The notes under the pieces: model-generated
The model's input: the letters and a program-made list of their open reading frames with translations, nothing else
Told to the model about the DNA's origin: nothing
Databases searched by the model: none
Shown here: positions 7,132 to 16,773 of the stretch, in pieces
Numbering within the stretch: the stretch's first letter is position 1
Layout of the letters: the number at the start of each line of letters is the position of its first letter
From: an uncultured Coriobacteriaceae bacterium
GTDB taxonomy: Bacteria; Actinomycetota; Coriobacteriia; Coriobacteriales; Atopobiaceae
Direction of reading: 5' to 3'
Length of the DNA: 57,059 nucleotides
Assembly (NCBI GenBank): GCA_902777325.1
Contig: CACYTH010000030.1
Span: forward strand, 1 to 57,059
Made by a program: the position numbers and the translations under genes

Positions 7132-10100
7132 GGTGTTGTGGTCTCGGACTCCCCGGCCCTATCGGAACCGTCAGAGTTGTCAGTGCCGAGAAGGAAGCCG
7201 GCGAGACTGTCCAGCAGCGTCGGCTTCGCCTCCGGAGCGTTGCCGCGCTTGGCCTTGCCCGTGACCTCCTTCACCTCGTAGGAAACGCTGTAGTCGGAGA
7301 CGGCATCCTCCGTGACCTTGTACTGGATGAGGCTTCCGTTCTCGTGGTACTTGAGCAGGTGCTCGAAGGAGAACTTCCAGTCGTCGTCCTCGGTGACCTC
7401 GGCAGAGTCGATCTCCTCGCCGTCCGCAAGCAGACGCACCGTGACGCTTTCGGGACGAACGCCATCCTGGTTGTCGGCGTCATCCCAGACCTTCGTCCCC
7501 GTAACGTCCACGTACTCAGGCTCCCACTCGTTCACGCCCGCGAGCGCAAGCACCGAGGTGTTGCCGTTCGTGAAGGACAGGTTGTTGGTGTCCTCGTGCT
7601 CGACCTTGTTCAGCTTGATGCTCTGGAGGGTGTAGGAGTAGTCACCCATGGGCAGCTCGAGCAGCGTGTACTTCTCCATGTTCCGCCAACGCCACTCTGC
7701 GTTCTTGTCCGTGACAAACTCACCCGTCTCCTCGTCGTAGGTCGAGGCGCACTCAACGCCCCAGAGGTCGACCTTCGCGCTGGAGTCGCCCTTCTTGACG
7801 GTGATGGGCACGTAGATGTACGCACGGTCGTCATCCTCGAGGGCTGCGGCTATGTCGGCCACCTCCATGTCGAGCGCATCGTCGAGTGCAGCTATGGGAT
7901 CGCCCGCATAGACGATGAAGCCAAAGGTGAGGTCCTCCTTGGCGGCATGGGGGGCAAGCTCCATGACGGGATTGCCGTCCTCGTCGGTCTTGGGCACCAT
8001 GACAGGCTCCTTGACCACCTCGGTCAGGGGATTGCCGCCCTCGTCGTACAGGGGCGCACCCGTTTCGGTGTCATAGAGCTGACGCTCGACGTCCTCGTAC
8101 ACGATGCGTTCCTCGGTCGTGGTCAGGGGGTTGCCCTCCTCATCGTGCAGGGGATTGCCCTCGTCGTCGGTTACGGGTACCTCGACCGTCTCGGTCTTGG
8201 GCACCATCACCTGGTCAAGCACGACGAGCTGCTTCTCGAGAGAGGGGGCGGCGGGGAACCGCACGCCCACCTTCAGCGGCTGGGCGTCAAGGGAGACGCC
8301 GGTGCTGTTCTGCTCGGTGCCATTTTGGGTCAGGGGCACCGTGTAGGTGTAGCCAAAGCTGTTCCATGCGTACTCGCCCGGCTTCGCCTCTGGGTCGTCG
8401 ACCTCTGCGTTGAAGCCGATATGGACCTGGCACTTGTTTGCCATCTTGTAGTCGGAGAGGGCGCCCAGCACCTCATAGGCATGCGGGTCCTCGATGATCA
8501 CACGCAGGGAGCGTACGCCGGCAAGGGCCGCCGTGAGCTCGTCGCCCGCGAGGTCGGTGATGTCGGTCCAGCCATCTCCCGCACCTCGCCAGTCCGCCTT
8601 CTCGAATTCGGTGCGAGAGCTCACGAACAGGCGATACTCACCTGGCTTGAGGGCGACTTCCTTGCCATTGTCAGGTTTCAGCGCGACCGAGAACTCGGGA
8701 TTCTCCGCATCGATGCTCACCGTGAAGTCGGAGTTGCGCTTGTCCGCCTCGACGAAGGCGCTGTGGTCACCCTCTTGGGGAAGGGCGTCGATGATGACGA
8801 TCTTTGCCATGACGTCCTCTGGTCCCACGACATGGAGGTCGTAGCGGAAGGCATCGTGCCTCTCGCTGAGGTTGATGTAGTTGTCGGATTCGTCCGAGCG
8901 CGCCGCGTTGCTCGTGTTGTCAATCTGGGTGACAGTCTTCCACGAACTCGAGGTGTAGCCCTGGACGAGCATGACCGAGTCGCCCGACTGCACGCCATCG
9001 TTCACCTGGATGGCATTGCCGTACTTGTCGTAGGCCTGCTTGGTGCGCGCGCGTCCCTGGGCCACCTTCGTGGGGTCGTAGTCCTGTGCGGGATAGAGCA
9101 CGGCGTCGTTGTACTTGCCCTCCGAGATGATGACCTGGTCCTTGTTGAACTGCGTGTGGAGCGCCAGCTCGCTATAGCAGCCACCCGGGATGGCGTAGGT
9201 CGACCCCTTGAACTCGATGGTCATGACCTCGTTCTCGTCCGCATCGCGCTCGATCTTGACGCGACCCTCCTTGGTGTCCGTGCCAAACTGGTACCACTGG
9301 TCGTCGCTGTCGTCCTCCGCCGAGCCAATGTGCAGGGTCGCCCCGCTGTTCGAGAGGCTGGTCCCCGCGCCGATGCGAACCGACGTGTCGCCCTCGGTGC
9401 GCCGATCCAGCGTGAAGAGGTACTGGGAGGCATAGGTGGACGGGCTGTTGGTCGACGCGGTGTGCCTGAAGAGGTTGTAGAAGACGCGACCGGTGAAGCT
9501 GTATGGCGCGGCGACCGTGTCCACCACCCGATAGTCAGACATCATGCCGACGATGTCTTCGTCCGAGGTGTTCGCCTCGCCCTCGTTGTAGAGGCACAGA
9601 CGCCAGTTGATGATGTCCGAGCTCGAGCAGCTGTAGGCGTACTTGGTGCCAAAGCGAGAGGTATTGCCCCCGTTCATGGCGGTGTTGTTGGTGCCGAGCG
9701 AGCCATAGTGCTCAGAGTCGCTGACCGGCTTTGTCGAGACGCCTCCCACCTTCTTTATGATGCCGGGGGTCATGGTAGCGCGCTCCACCGTGACGTCCGA
9801 GACCAGCCAGTTGCCCTCGTCATGGGTGTGGTAGGCGTCGCCCTGATAGTCTTCGGTGTTCATGCCGTACTTGGAGGAGACCTCGTCGTCCGTCATGAGC
9901 TCGCAGCCACCGTCGTTGTTCTTCGTGATGCCCGATTTCCCGGCAACCTTCTGCACGGCACCGCCATCCTCCTCGCTCGGCGCATGGAGCTCGAAGCCAG
10001 TGCCGTAGTGGTCGTAGTACGGCATGGCGATGGTGTTGGTCGCGAGGTCATCGGTATTGGCATAGGAGTCGATGAGGCAGTTGTACCCGAAGCGGATGGC

Positions 10101-13100
10101 TTCGCCAGGATTGAGGTAGTACCTCTTTGCGGCAGAGTCGTAGTGGATGTTGCTATTTGCGTAACCGGTGCTCGCAGAGCCAAAGGTATAGGTGACGTGC
10201 TGCTGGCCGCCCACCATCTCGGTCTTGGCAGAAATCGCCGCATTGACGTACCTGATGGTGTTCTCGTCGACGTTGGAGTCTGCATTGCTTATGGTCACGA
10301 ACTTGTCGCTGGTGTTGCTGCTATAGCCCTCCGTCAGCGTCCGATACACCGTGTTGGAACCGGTGGCGGAAAGGTACTCCTGGTTTCCCGTGTAGCCAAT
10401 GAAGTTGCTGCTGTAGCTGGTGTTGCTCTTGCTGGTAATGTTGCTGCCGCTGTAGTAACCCGTCAGATACGAGGTTGACGCCGTCGTGTTGCAGAAGCTG
10501 TTGAAGGTGAACCCCCTCGGCAGCACATCCTGCATGTCGGAGAGGTACAGGCGGTCGTAGCTGCCGTTGTAGAGGATGGTGTAGTAGGTGATGGTCTCGG
10601 CCTTGAGGTCTGAGTCCCTGTAGGAGACGGGACCGCCGCTGTTGACGTACTTCACACGGCTCCTGTTGCTCGAGTAGCTACCACGATGGATCATGTTGGA
10701 GCTGGTCGCCATGTGGGTGGTGAGGCCCGTGTCGTAGACGCCCTTGTAGAGCACGGGACGTCCCTCCGCCTCGAGGGTGTGGGACACCGACGAGGCGGTG
10801 TTGTTGAAGTAGAAGTAGTTGTAGATGGGGCTTCCCTTGGTAGCAGCCACGTACTGGTCCCACGCGTCCCCGTCCTCGCGGGAGGGATAGGTGAGGTCGA
10901 CCAGGATCTTGAGGGTGCCATTGCCCGCAAGACTCACCTGGAAGCTGTTGTCCCACAGGATGTCCCAGCCACCCTCGTAGGGCTTGCTGCCAGAGGTGGT
11001 GTAACGGGTCGGGGCATTCCTGCTGCTCACCACCCTCCAGTAGTCGTCTGTCGGGTTGGTGCCGCCGTTGATGTCGAGACTGGTGTCTCCGGCCTTGATG
11101 GTTGAGCCCGTCGGCGCGATGTAGCGCAGGTTCTTGACGTTTGTGCCCTTAACCCACTTGAAGAGGCCATAGGTGTTGGGGAGGGCGTCGCGCAACGCCG
11201 AACCGCCAATGGCTACGGGAGTCGAGGTGTTGTTGGTGATGGAGATCTGATACGTGACCGTCTCGCCATTCTTGATGCGCGAGCTGGTGGTCGTCGTGCC
11301 GTCGCTGTTGAGGATTCTCTTGCCGTCGAACCTGTAGGAGTCGTAGTACAGACCGTAGGTGTCCCACAGGCGATGGCCCTGGTGGTCGCCCAGCCACGCC
11401 CTGTTGGCGAGGCTGTACCTCTGGCCGGCACCCGTCCCCTCGCTTGACACGAGGCCAGCCCAGTAGGCGCTTGCGATGGACTTGTAGTAGATGTCGGTAT
11501 AGCCCTTGTACGAGCTCGACCCCGTGGTGTGCCAGTTCTTGATGGGCTCCCAGATGATGGTGGTGTTGAGGCTGCCCGACGTGCCACTGCCGGTCTTGGA
11601 CACCTGGATCGAGGTCGCCTTGTAGGTCTGCGTCCCGTTTCGCTTCGTAGAGCCAACGATGACGTTCTCGTAGGTTCCCGGCTTGTTCATAAGCCAGTAG
11701 GAGATGCCGTTGGACTCGTAGGTGTCAAGCCCCGCGTTGGCGAGACCGGGGTTCTGGACCTTGGGAACGAGCAGCACCTCGGCACCGTACATGTAGTCGG
11801 CAAACGTCATGGTGTCGTACTTGTAGTTGCCGTAGTTGTAGCCATTGATGCGATTGTTGAGCACGGTGCCCTCGGGAACCGGCCGCCCATCGCTGTAGGA
11901 CGTACCGCTCTCGGAAGTCGCACTCTTGTGGACGTACAGCTCGCTCGACCAGTAATGCACGTCATAGCCACTCGAGTTGCGATAGGTGCGCGGGTTGACG
12001 GTCTTCACGGACTCACCCACGGTCGCGCTCACCTGAGCGGTGTTGTTGGTCCTAAGCGTCGGGATGTTGTAGTCGTAGTACCTCCGCACATCGCTCGTCA
12101 GCATCATGGGGGTCGTCTTGCAGGTCCCCTTGATGGGAATCTTGAGGCTCATGCCGGGTGCCAGCGAGAAGCCGTCGGTGACGTACGAAAGGGCATACGT
12201 GGTGTTGTGCGTCGGGAAGTAGCCGACAGCGTCAAAGAGGTCTTGGAGCGTCTGGTAGTCCTGCCCGATCACATAGGCCTTGTTGTTGGCGCCAATGGTG
12301 TCTCCGCTCAGGGTCACGACGGTACGACCCTGGCCGTCCTTCTTGATGGTGAAGGTTGCGGCTTCGAAGACGCGCTTGTTGGCGTCACTCGAGGCGTTGA
12401 TGGTCGACGGGTACTTGTTCGACTGGTCGCCACCCTCGGTGGCCTGGAAGTATTGTGGGTCGAACAGGGATGCGTGGTTGATGGTGATGGTGAGCCAGTC
12501 TCCCAGGGGAACGGTGGTGGCGGAATCGCCTGATCCGACCGAGGTCGTGGCGTCGAGCATGGCCTCGATGTTCTCGGGCGTGATGTAGAAGGCGTAATGG
12601 AGCGTATCCGTGGCAATGCGCCCAGGGTTGTCCTCGGTTCCCCACTGCTCGATGGGGAGGATGCCCGTGTTCTTGATCGTTATGGTCGAGAAGTCATCGT
12701 TGCCGCCATACACGCTCCGGCTGCTCGTAGGACTGTTGTCCCAGCTCTTAGTGACGCTCCAGCCCGTGTTGACCGTAACGTTGCGGGTGGCGGTCTGCGC
12801 CTCCGCCGTCTGGTCGGGGCTGTACGAGTAGTGGCGAACCTCGTTGGCGTCATTGTTGACCGTGATGAGCGAGTTGATGCTGCTGGGATCCTGCTGATAG
12901 GTCTCCTTGATCTTGTCGAGGTCGGCAAGCACCACATTGTCTCCCACGCGCAGGTAGAAGTTGTGCACACCGTATTCCGCCGCACGCGACTGCCCGGCCA
13001 CCGCACTGCTGTTTGTGCAGTACCAGGTGAGCTCGAGCTTCTTCTCGCCGTTTTCGGTGACGATCTGAGGTGTGAGCCCCGTGATGCCGGAGGCGTTTCC

Positions 13101-14441
13101 GCCCGACTTCTTGTTCATGTAGACGACGTCATAGACCACGCCGTTGGCGCGGACGCGGATGGTGTTGCAGGTCGTTGAGGTGGTGTCGATGCTGGTGCTA
13201 ACGTTTTCCGTCCACCAGCCATCCTCGGACGAGGTGCTGGAGCTCCGCACACCACTCTCGAGGACCGCGAGAACCTCGGGACGCCAGGCGACCGTCTCAG
13301 GGAGATCGATCACGTCCGTGTAGTCCACGCGTAGGATGTGGTCCTGTCCAATGCTGCTTGCGGACGAGCCCGAGGCATTGGATTCGGTGATAAGCCACGC
13401 GAGGTTGCGCACGGGCGCCTCGCCCTTTTCGTTCACGGAGACGGACGCCGTCTTACCGCTATAGACGGAGGAGTTGGTCTTCTTGATGCTGTAGGTGACT
13501 GGGTCGGTGTCCCACTCGATCTGGAGGTAGTCGAGTCCCGTTGGGTCGACCACCTTGCCCTCGAGCTCTTCCGACTGGCTGGGCGTGATCGTCTTGGTCC
13601 AGATGCGGAGGGTGCCGCCTCTCGTGTTGGGGCTGGGATATGCCACCGAGTTGTCGAAAGAGAGGGTCTCGCCCGGCTTGATGCCCGTGATCTCGTAGTA
13701 GAAGACGTTGGGGACGTCAGTCTCCACGACCTTCATCGGGTAGATGCTGCCCTGGGGGTTTTTGAGGTTGTAGATGGCCCCTGCGGGGAAGGTGCCCATC
13801 TCCTGTCCATCCCCGTCGTAGGAGAAGTAGACGCGTACGACGTTGGACATGACGGTGTTGTCGCTGTTCGAGATGGCGATGACGTACTTGGAGGACTCGG
13901 AGGTCTTGTACTCGTAGATGTTGTCGTCGGAGACGGCCCTGCCCTTGATGGCGATGGTGGTCTTGAGGACCTCGTTGCCATCGGAGTCCACGATGGGATC
14001 CTCGATGGCGGCGACGCGCCTTTTGCCTACCAGGTCGGCTGCCTTGCTGACACCGAGCGCAACCAAACGCTGCTTGACGTCGAGGGTCGTTGACCCACCG
14101 TCCTCCTTGGCGCCATCGGTCTCCCCTTCAGTGTCGTCGGTGGTCGCCTTGTCGGACGCATCGTCGCCCGCGTCATCGGCCGCCTCATCGGAGGTGTCTT
14201 GAGGTGTGGCTTCCGTCGACGCGTCGTCGGAATCAGGCTCGCTGGCAACTCCCTCGCCCGCCTCCTGCGCCTCGTCGGTGCCAGCGGCTTCGGGTTGGAC
14301 TGCCACATCCTCGGCGGCGGAGGTGCCCGCCTCCGTCGTGTCAGCCCGCGCGACCGAACCGCTCGGAGCCACCATGCCAAGGATCAACGTGACCGTCAGG
14401 ACAAACCCTAGATACCTTCTTGCCCTATCCACTCTATGCAT
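7107..14441 (-). CDS. giant Cna-B-type surface protein, truncated by a frame disruption
   Basis: About 2,440 residues. A signal peptide (basic MHRVDRARRYLG, then a hydrophobic run, cleavage near ARA) is followed by an acidic Ala/Glu/Asp/Thr-rich stretch. A very long region rich in Ser, Thr, Tyr, Asn and Gly follows, as in cell-wall adhesins. Near the C-terminus there is a charged repeat segment (DEEGNPL-like units with VPKTE and VPKTDEDGNP) and then a Cna-B-like repeat. The frame ends abruptly at TTTPMCRERRA, while repeats and anchor continue in other frames. The start was placed at the second ATG because GGAGG is 8 bases upstream of it and only 2 from the first. The ligand is unknown; adhesion or biofilm is an inference from architecture. 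It may be secreted unanchored, be a decaying gene, or reflect assembly error in repeats. Confidence 0.85.
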   Translation of the reverse strand: MHRVDRARRYLGFVLTVTLILGMVAPSGSVARADTTEAGTSAAEDVAVQPEAAGTDEAQEAGEGVASEPDSDDASTEATPQDTSDEAADDAGDDASDKATTDDTEGETDGAKEDGGSTTLDVKQRLVALGVSKAADLVGKRRVAAIEDPIVDSDGNEVLKTTIAIKGRAVSDDNIYEYKTSESSKYVIAISNSDNTVMSNVVRVYFSYDGDGQEMGTFPAGAIYNLKNPQGSIYPMKVVETDVPNVFYYEITGIKPGETLSFDNSVAYPSPNTRGGTLRIWTKTITPSQSEELEGKVVDPTGLDYLQIEWDTDPVTYSIKKTNSSVYSGKTASVSVNEKGEAPVRNLAWLITESNASGSSASSIGQDHILRVDYTDVIDLPETVAWRPEVLAVLESGVRSSSTSSEDGWWTENVSTSIDTTSTTCNTIRVRANGVVYDVVYMNKKSGGNASGITGLTPQIVTENGEKKLELTWYCTNSSAVAGQSRAAEYGVHNFYLRVGDNVVLADLDKIKETYQQDPSSINSLITVNNDANEVRHYSYSPDQTAEAQTATRNVTVNTGWSVTKSWDNSPTSSRSVYGGNDDFSTITIKNTGILPIEQWGTEDNPGRIATDTLHYAFYITPENIEAMLDATTSVGSGDSATTVPLGDWLTITINHASLFDPQYFQATEGGDQSNKYPSTINASSDANKRVFEAATFTIKKDGQGRTVVTLSGDTIGANNKAYVIGQDYQTLQDLFDAVGYFPTHNTTYALSYVTDGFSLAPGMSLKIPIKGTCKTTPMMLTSDVRRYYDYNIPTLRTNNTAQVSATVGESVKTVNPRTYRNSSGYDVHYWSSELYVHKSATSESGTSYSDGRPVPEGTVLNNRINGYNYGNYKYDTMTFADYMYGAEVLLVPKVQNPGLANAGLDTYESNGISYWLMNKPGTYENVIVGSTKRNGTQTYKATSIQVSKTGSGTSGSLNTTIIWEPIKNWHTTGSSSYKGYTDIYYKSIASAYWAGLVSSEGTGAGQRYSLANRAWLGDHQGHRLWDTYGLYYDSYRFDGKRILNSDGTTTTSSRIKNGETVTYQISITNNTSTPVAIGGSALRDALPNTYGLFKWVKGTNVKNLRYIAPTGSTIKAGDTSLDINGGTNPTDDYWRVVSSRNAPTRYTTSGSKPYEGGWDILWDNSFQVSLAGNGTLKILVDLTYPSREDGDAWDQYVAATKGSPIYNYFYFNNTASSVSHTLEAEGRPVLYKGVYDTGLTTHMATSSNMIHRGSYSSNRSRVKYVNSGGPVSYRDSDLKAETITYYTILYNGSYDRLYLSDMQDVLPRGFTFNSFCNTTASTSYLTGYYSGSNITSKSNTSYSSNFIGYTGNQEYLSATGSNTVYRTLTEGYSSNTSDKFVTISNADSNVDENTIRYVNAAISAKTEMVGGQQHVTYTFGSASTGYANSNIHYDSAAKRYYLNPGEAIRFGYNCLIDSYANTDDLATNTIAMPYYDHYGTGFELHAPSEEDGGAVQKVAGKSGITKNNDGGCELMTDDEVSSKYGMNTEDYQGDAYHTHDEGNWLVSDVTVERATMTPGIIKKVGGVSTKPVSDSEHYGSLGTNNTAMNGGNTSRFGTKYAYSCSSSDIINWRLCLYNEGEANTSDEDIVGMMSDYRVVDTVAAPYSFTGRVFYNLFRHTASTNSPSTYASQYLFTLDRRTEGDTSVRIGAGTSLSNSGATLHIGSAEDDSDDQWYQFGTDTKEGRVKIERDADENEVMTIEFKGSTYAIPGGCYSELALHTQFNKDQVIISEGKYNDAVLYPAQDYDPTKVAQGRARTKQAYDKYGNAIQVNDGVQSGDSVMLVQGYTSSSWKTVTQIDNTSNAARSDESDNYINLSERHDAFRYDLHVVGPEDVMAKIVIIDALPQEGDHSAFVEADKRNSDFTVSIDAENPEFSVALKPDNGKEVALKPGEYRLFVSSRTEFEKADWRGAGDGWTDITDLAGDELTAALAGVRSLRVIIEDPHAYEVLGALSDYKMANKCQVHIGFNAEVDDPEAKPGEYAWNSFGYTYTVPLTQNGTEQNSTGVSLDAQPLKVGVRFPAAPSLEKQLVVLDQVMVPKTETVEVPVTDDEGNPLHDEEGNPLTTTEERIVYEDVERQLYDTETGAPLYDEGGNPLTEVVKEPVMVPKTDEDGNPVMELAPHAAKEDLTFGFIVYAGDPIAALDDALDMEVADIAAALEDDDRAYIYVPITVKKGDSSAKVDLWGVECASTYDEETGEFVTDKNAEWRWRNMEKYTLLELPMGDYSYTLQSIKLNKVEHEDTNNLSFTNGNTSVLALAGVNEWEPEYVDVTGTKVWDDADNQDGVRPESVTVRLLADGEEIDSAEVTEDDDWKFSFEHLLKYHENGSLIQYKVTEDAVSDYSVSYEVKEVTGKAKRGNAPEAKPTLLDSLAGFLLGTDNSDGSDRAGESETTTPMCRERRA

Positions 14442-14738
14442 CCCCATAACCTCCAGGATCCGACCCGAGGGTCTGTTTGCCCTCGTAGGTTTGCGCTACC
14501 AAGTTGCGTTTTATCTATATGTTGGCAGTGCTGTTACATACTGCATCATCCTAGCAGGTTTGAGGGCTATTTGTTGTCTTTGTACAACATTTTTTAAGTT
14601 TCTTGCGGCCCGAGGACTTGGGGAAGGCCGCGCCTGCTTGTTTTGCAATTATCTGAGGGACATTTGGCTAGCCCGGTGGGAATGCACTACAATGACGTCG
14701 TTAATATCTTGTGTGCGATTATCTAAGGACTGCAACAA
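14442..14738. promoter_or_regulatory. divergent regulatory region between surface protein and OhrR-like gene
   Basis: AT-rich compared with its surroundings. On the minus strand, just before the surface-protein ribosome site, a 6-bp hairpin at 14466-14485 (CGAGGG / CCCTCG) could shape the leader. A palindrome TGTTGT-6-ACAACA spans 14572-14589. On the plus strand a candidate promoter is TTGGCT at 14664 and TACAAT at 14688 (18-bp spacer). The word ATTATCT(G/A)AGG is repeated at 14648-14658 and 14718-14728, 70 bp apart and flanking that promoter, and could be an operator of the regulator itself. All assignments are by eye. Confidence 0.4.
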
Positions 14739-15182
14739 ATGCCGGACGAGACCCAAGACTTCAATCCCCTGAGCCTGGACAACCAGCTCTGCTTTCCCCT
14801 GTATGCCGCCTCGCGCGAGCTCACGCGGCACTACAAGCCGTTTCTCGATCCGCTGGGGCTCACCTACCCCCAGTACGTGACCATGATGGCGCTGTGGGAG
14901 CATGACGAGGTGAAGGTCGGCGAGCTGGGCGAGCGCGTGCACCTTGACTCCGCAACGCTGACGCCGCTGCTCAAGCGCCTCGAGGCGCGCGGCTACGTCT
15001 CGCGCAGGCGTTCCACGACCGACGAGCGGGCGGTGATCGTGTCGCTGACCAACGAGGGTCGCGACCTGCGCGAGAAGGCGCTCAGCGTGCCAAGCTGCAT
15101 CGCCAACTGCATCTCCATGGACCCGAGCGAGGCCGTGCAGCTCAAGGCACTGCTCGAGAAGCTCATCGGCTCCCTCGCCTAG
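14739..15182 (+). CDS. ohrR: MarR-family redox regulator, OhrR-like
   Basis: 147 residues with the OhrR opening [18 protein letters not shown]...[11 protein letters not shown]. Cys18 in NQLCF aligns with the peroxide-sensing cysteine of OhrR. The winged helix covers about 45-105 ([33 protein letters not shown], wing [10 protein letters not shown]). Two more cysteines (Cys120, Cys124) near the C-terminus resemble the 2-Cys type, in which a resolving cysteine forms a disulfide. The family represses organic hydroperoxide resistance genes and releases DNA on oxidation. No ohr-like peroxidase gene is next to it here, so its target lies elsewhere or it regulates the divergent surface protein or itself. 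Start ATG with AAGGA about 10 bases upstream. Confidence 0.85.
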   Translation: MPDETQDFNPLSLDNQLCFPLYAASRELTRHYKPFLDPLGLTYPQYVTMMALWEHDEVKVGELGERVHLDSATLTPLLKRLEARGYVSRRRSTTDERAVIVSLTNEGRDLREKALSVPSCIANCISMDPSEAVQLKALLEKLIGSLA

Positions 15183-15208
15183 CCGCGGCACATCCCACCT
15201 GACGACAA

Positions 15209-15238
15209 CGACCCCCGATGCCTCAGCACCGGGGGTCG
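15209..15238. terminator. bidirectional hairpin between convergent genes
   Basis: CGACCCCCG pairs with CGGGGGTCG around a 12-base loop between the ohrR stop and the convergent membrane-protein stop. There is no long T-run on either side. Confidence 0.65.
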
Positions 15239-15270
15239 TCGCATTGACGTCGATTGGCGTGGTCGGTGGG

Positions 15271-16023
15271 CTACTTGCCCTCTCCCAGGGAGTCAAACTC
15301 GGATGCCACCTCGTCCCATGCGGGGTCGTTGACGAAGGTCGGCACCTGGGCCTGGGTCGCACCAACGGCAGGCTCGAGCACCGTGGTCGGAGGGGCGACG
15401 TCAACGGCCGTAGTCACGTGCGTCATGTCGGGCACGTCAGAGTAGTCCGGCTCGGCAGTGACCGTAGTCGGATCGGCGGCCAGCTGCTCCTGCTGCTTGC
15501 CCAAAAGCGAGCCCGCCACCAACGCACGCGCTGCCATAGACATGAACAGGCCCGCAATCACGCACATGCCGTTCACGTCGAAGCTCATGACCGCCATGGG
15601 AGAGCCGCCCCTCTGGATGGCCATCACGACCTTGGCGATGTTGCCCACCAGCGTGGGCAGAAAGCCCAGCAGTACGAGCAGCAGTGCGATGAACTTGAGC
15701 TGGCGCATCTGGCCGGTACGGAAGGCGTCGTCCTTCTTGGCCATCTTGCGGAACATCAGGATGCCAAACAGGCCGACGAGCAGGAACAGCACCGCCTTGG
15801 TCGCGCAGTCGGCGAGGGCCAGGTAGGTGTCGCTCAGCGTCGGCACGATGATGTACAGGATGTTGATCACAAACTCGGGCAGGCGCGTGTTGGTGGCAAT
15901 TATCGCGGCGATGCCCGCGTACACCAAGCCCGCGAGCAGAATGAGAACGGACAGGATGATGCCCGCCTTGCAGGCCTTGTGGAGCCGCTCCCGCGCGACT
16001 TCCCTGCTTACGTAATCTGCCAT
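15271..16023 (-). CDS. four-helix membrane protein, unknown function
   Basis: 250 residues. Four hydrophobic segments are visible at roughly 20-45, 75-100, 112-135 and 150-175, followed by a soluble acidic tail of about 75 residues rich in Val, Thr, Asp and Pro. The spacing of helices and the central KFIALLLVLLGFLP-like segment resemble DUF2975-type membrane proteins, but I cannot confirm membership. AGGAAGG precedes the start ATG. dCMP deaminase lies upstream on the same strand, 75 bp away. Nothing in the sequence gives a biochemical role. Confidence 0.7.
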   Translation of the reverse strand: MADYVSREVARERLHKACKAGIILSVLILLAGLVYAGIAAIIATNTRLPEFVINILYIIVPTLSDTYLALADCATKAVLFLLVGLFGILMFRKMAKKDDAFRTGQMRQLKFIALLLVLLGFLPTLVGNIAKVVMAIQRGGSPMAVMSFDVNGMCVIAGLFMSMAARALVAGSLLGKQQEQLAADPTTVTAEPDYSDVPDMTHVTTAVDVAPPTTVLEPAVGATQAQVPTFVNDPAWDEVASEFDSLGEGK

Positions 16024-16098
16024 GCCGCACCTTCCTTTACTGCGCGTTCCTGCTGCGTTGTTGCTACTTTGCCCATCTTCCCACGGCAGGCCCCGTGC

Positions 16099-16581
16099 CT
16101 ACCGTATGGCGTCCTCCGGTAGCTCGATCTGGCGGTACGACACGCCGCAGCGGTCGAGCACCGCCTTGGAGATGAGGTTGCCCTCGGTACCGTTGTACTT
16201 GTCGTCCAGATACACCACCTCGCCGATGCCCGCCTGCACCAGCGTCTTCGCGCACTCCTGGCAGGGGAACAGCGTGACGTACACGCGGGCGCCCGCCATG
16301 TCCTTGAGCGATCCGCGGTAGTTGAGGATTGCGTTTGCCTCTGCGTGGATCACATAGCTGTGCTTGTCATAGAGAGGGTTCTCGGACGCGTCCCACGGAA
16401 ACTCGTCGTCCTCCAGACCGATGGGCGTGCCGTTGTAGCCCACCGACAGGATGCGGTTGTCCTGGCCGGCAATGCAGGCACCCACCTGCGTGTTGGGGTC
16501 CTTGCTGCGCATGCTCGCCGCGATGGCCACCCGCATGAAGAACTCGTCCCATGAGATGACGTCTGAGCGCTTGCCAGGCAT
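16099..16581 (-). CDS. deoxycytidylate (dCMP) deaminase
   Basis: 160 residues of the zinc cytidine/deoxycytidylate deaminase fold. The catalytic signature is present: His79 and Glu81 in VIHAEANAI, and Cys107 and Cys110 in FPCQEC, which bind zinc. The N-terminal SWDEFFMRVAIAASMRSKDPNTQVGA-type opening and VGYNGTP are typical of dCMP deaminases, which make dUMP for thymidylate synthesis. ComE operon protein 2 has the same fold, but no competence genes are nearby. The start at MPGKRSD was chosen because GAGGGAGGG lies just upstream and similarity begins there. Confidence 0.88.
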   Translation of the reverse strand: MPGKRSDVISWDEFFMRVAIAASMRSKDPNTQVGACIAGQDNRILSVGYNGTPIGLEDDEFPWDASENPLYDKHSYVIHAEANAILNYRGSLKDMAGARVYVTLFPCQECAKTLVQAGIGEVVYLDDKYNGTEGNLISKAVLDRCGVSYRQIELPEDAIR

Positions 16582-16773
16582 TGTTCCCTCCCTCTCGAGC
16601 GGTGGTGACCCCTCACATGATAGTAGAACAAACACATACCGTGGCCAGCGCTTTCCCTTTTGGCCATGTCCTGCTACCCTCTTGTCGCAAAATGCGTGAA
16701 GCCATTGACCAAACCTCTTGTTTGGAGTTTGCTATCACGTGCCGAGGATTTCGCATGCAGCATAGGAGCGTCC

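Noticed and set aside
7344..10478. A 1,044-codon open frame on the plus strand opposite the surface-protein gene
   Set aside because: It is antisense to a gene with clear domains. Its translation is Val/His/Arg/Gly-rich without motifs, as expected for a shadow frame in GC-rich DNA.
14466..14499. A known riboswitch class in the surface-protein leader
   Set aside because: Only a 6-bp hairpin and a weaker 4-bp one are present; the conserved cores of c-di-GMP or other riboswitches are not.
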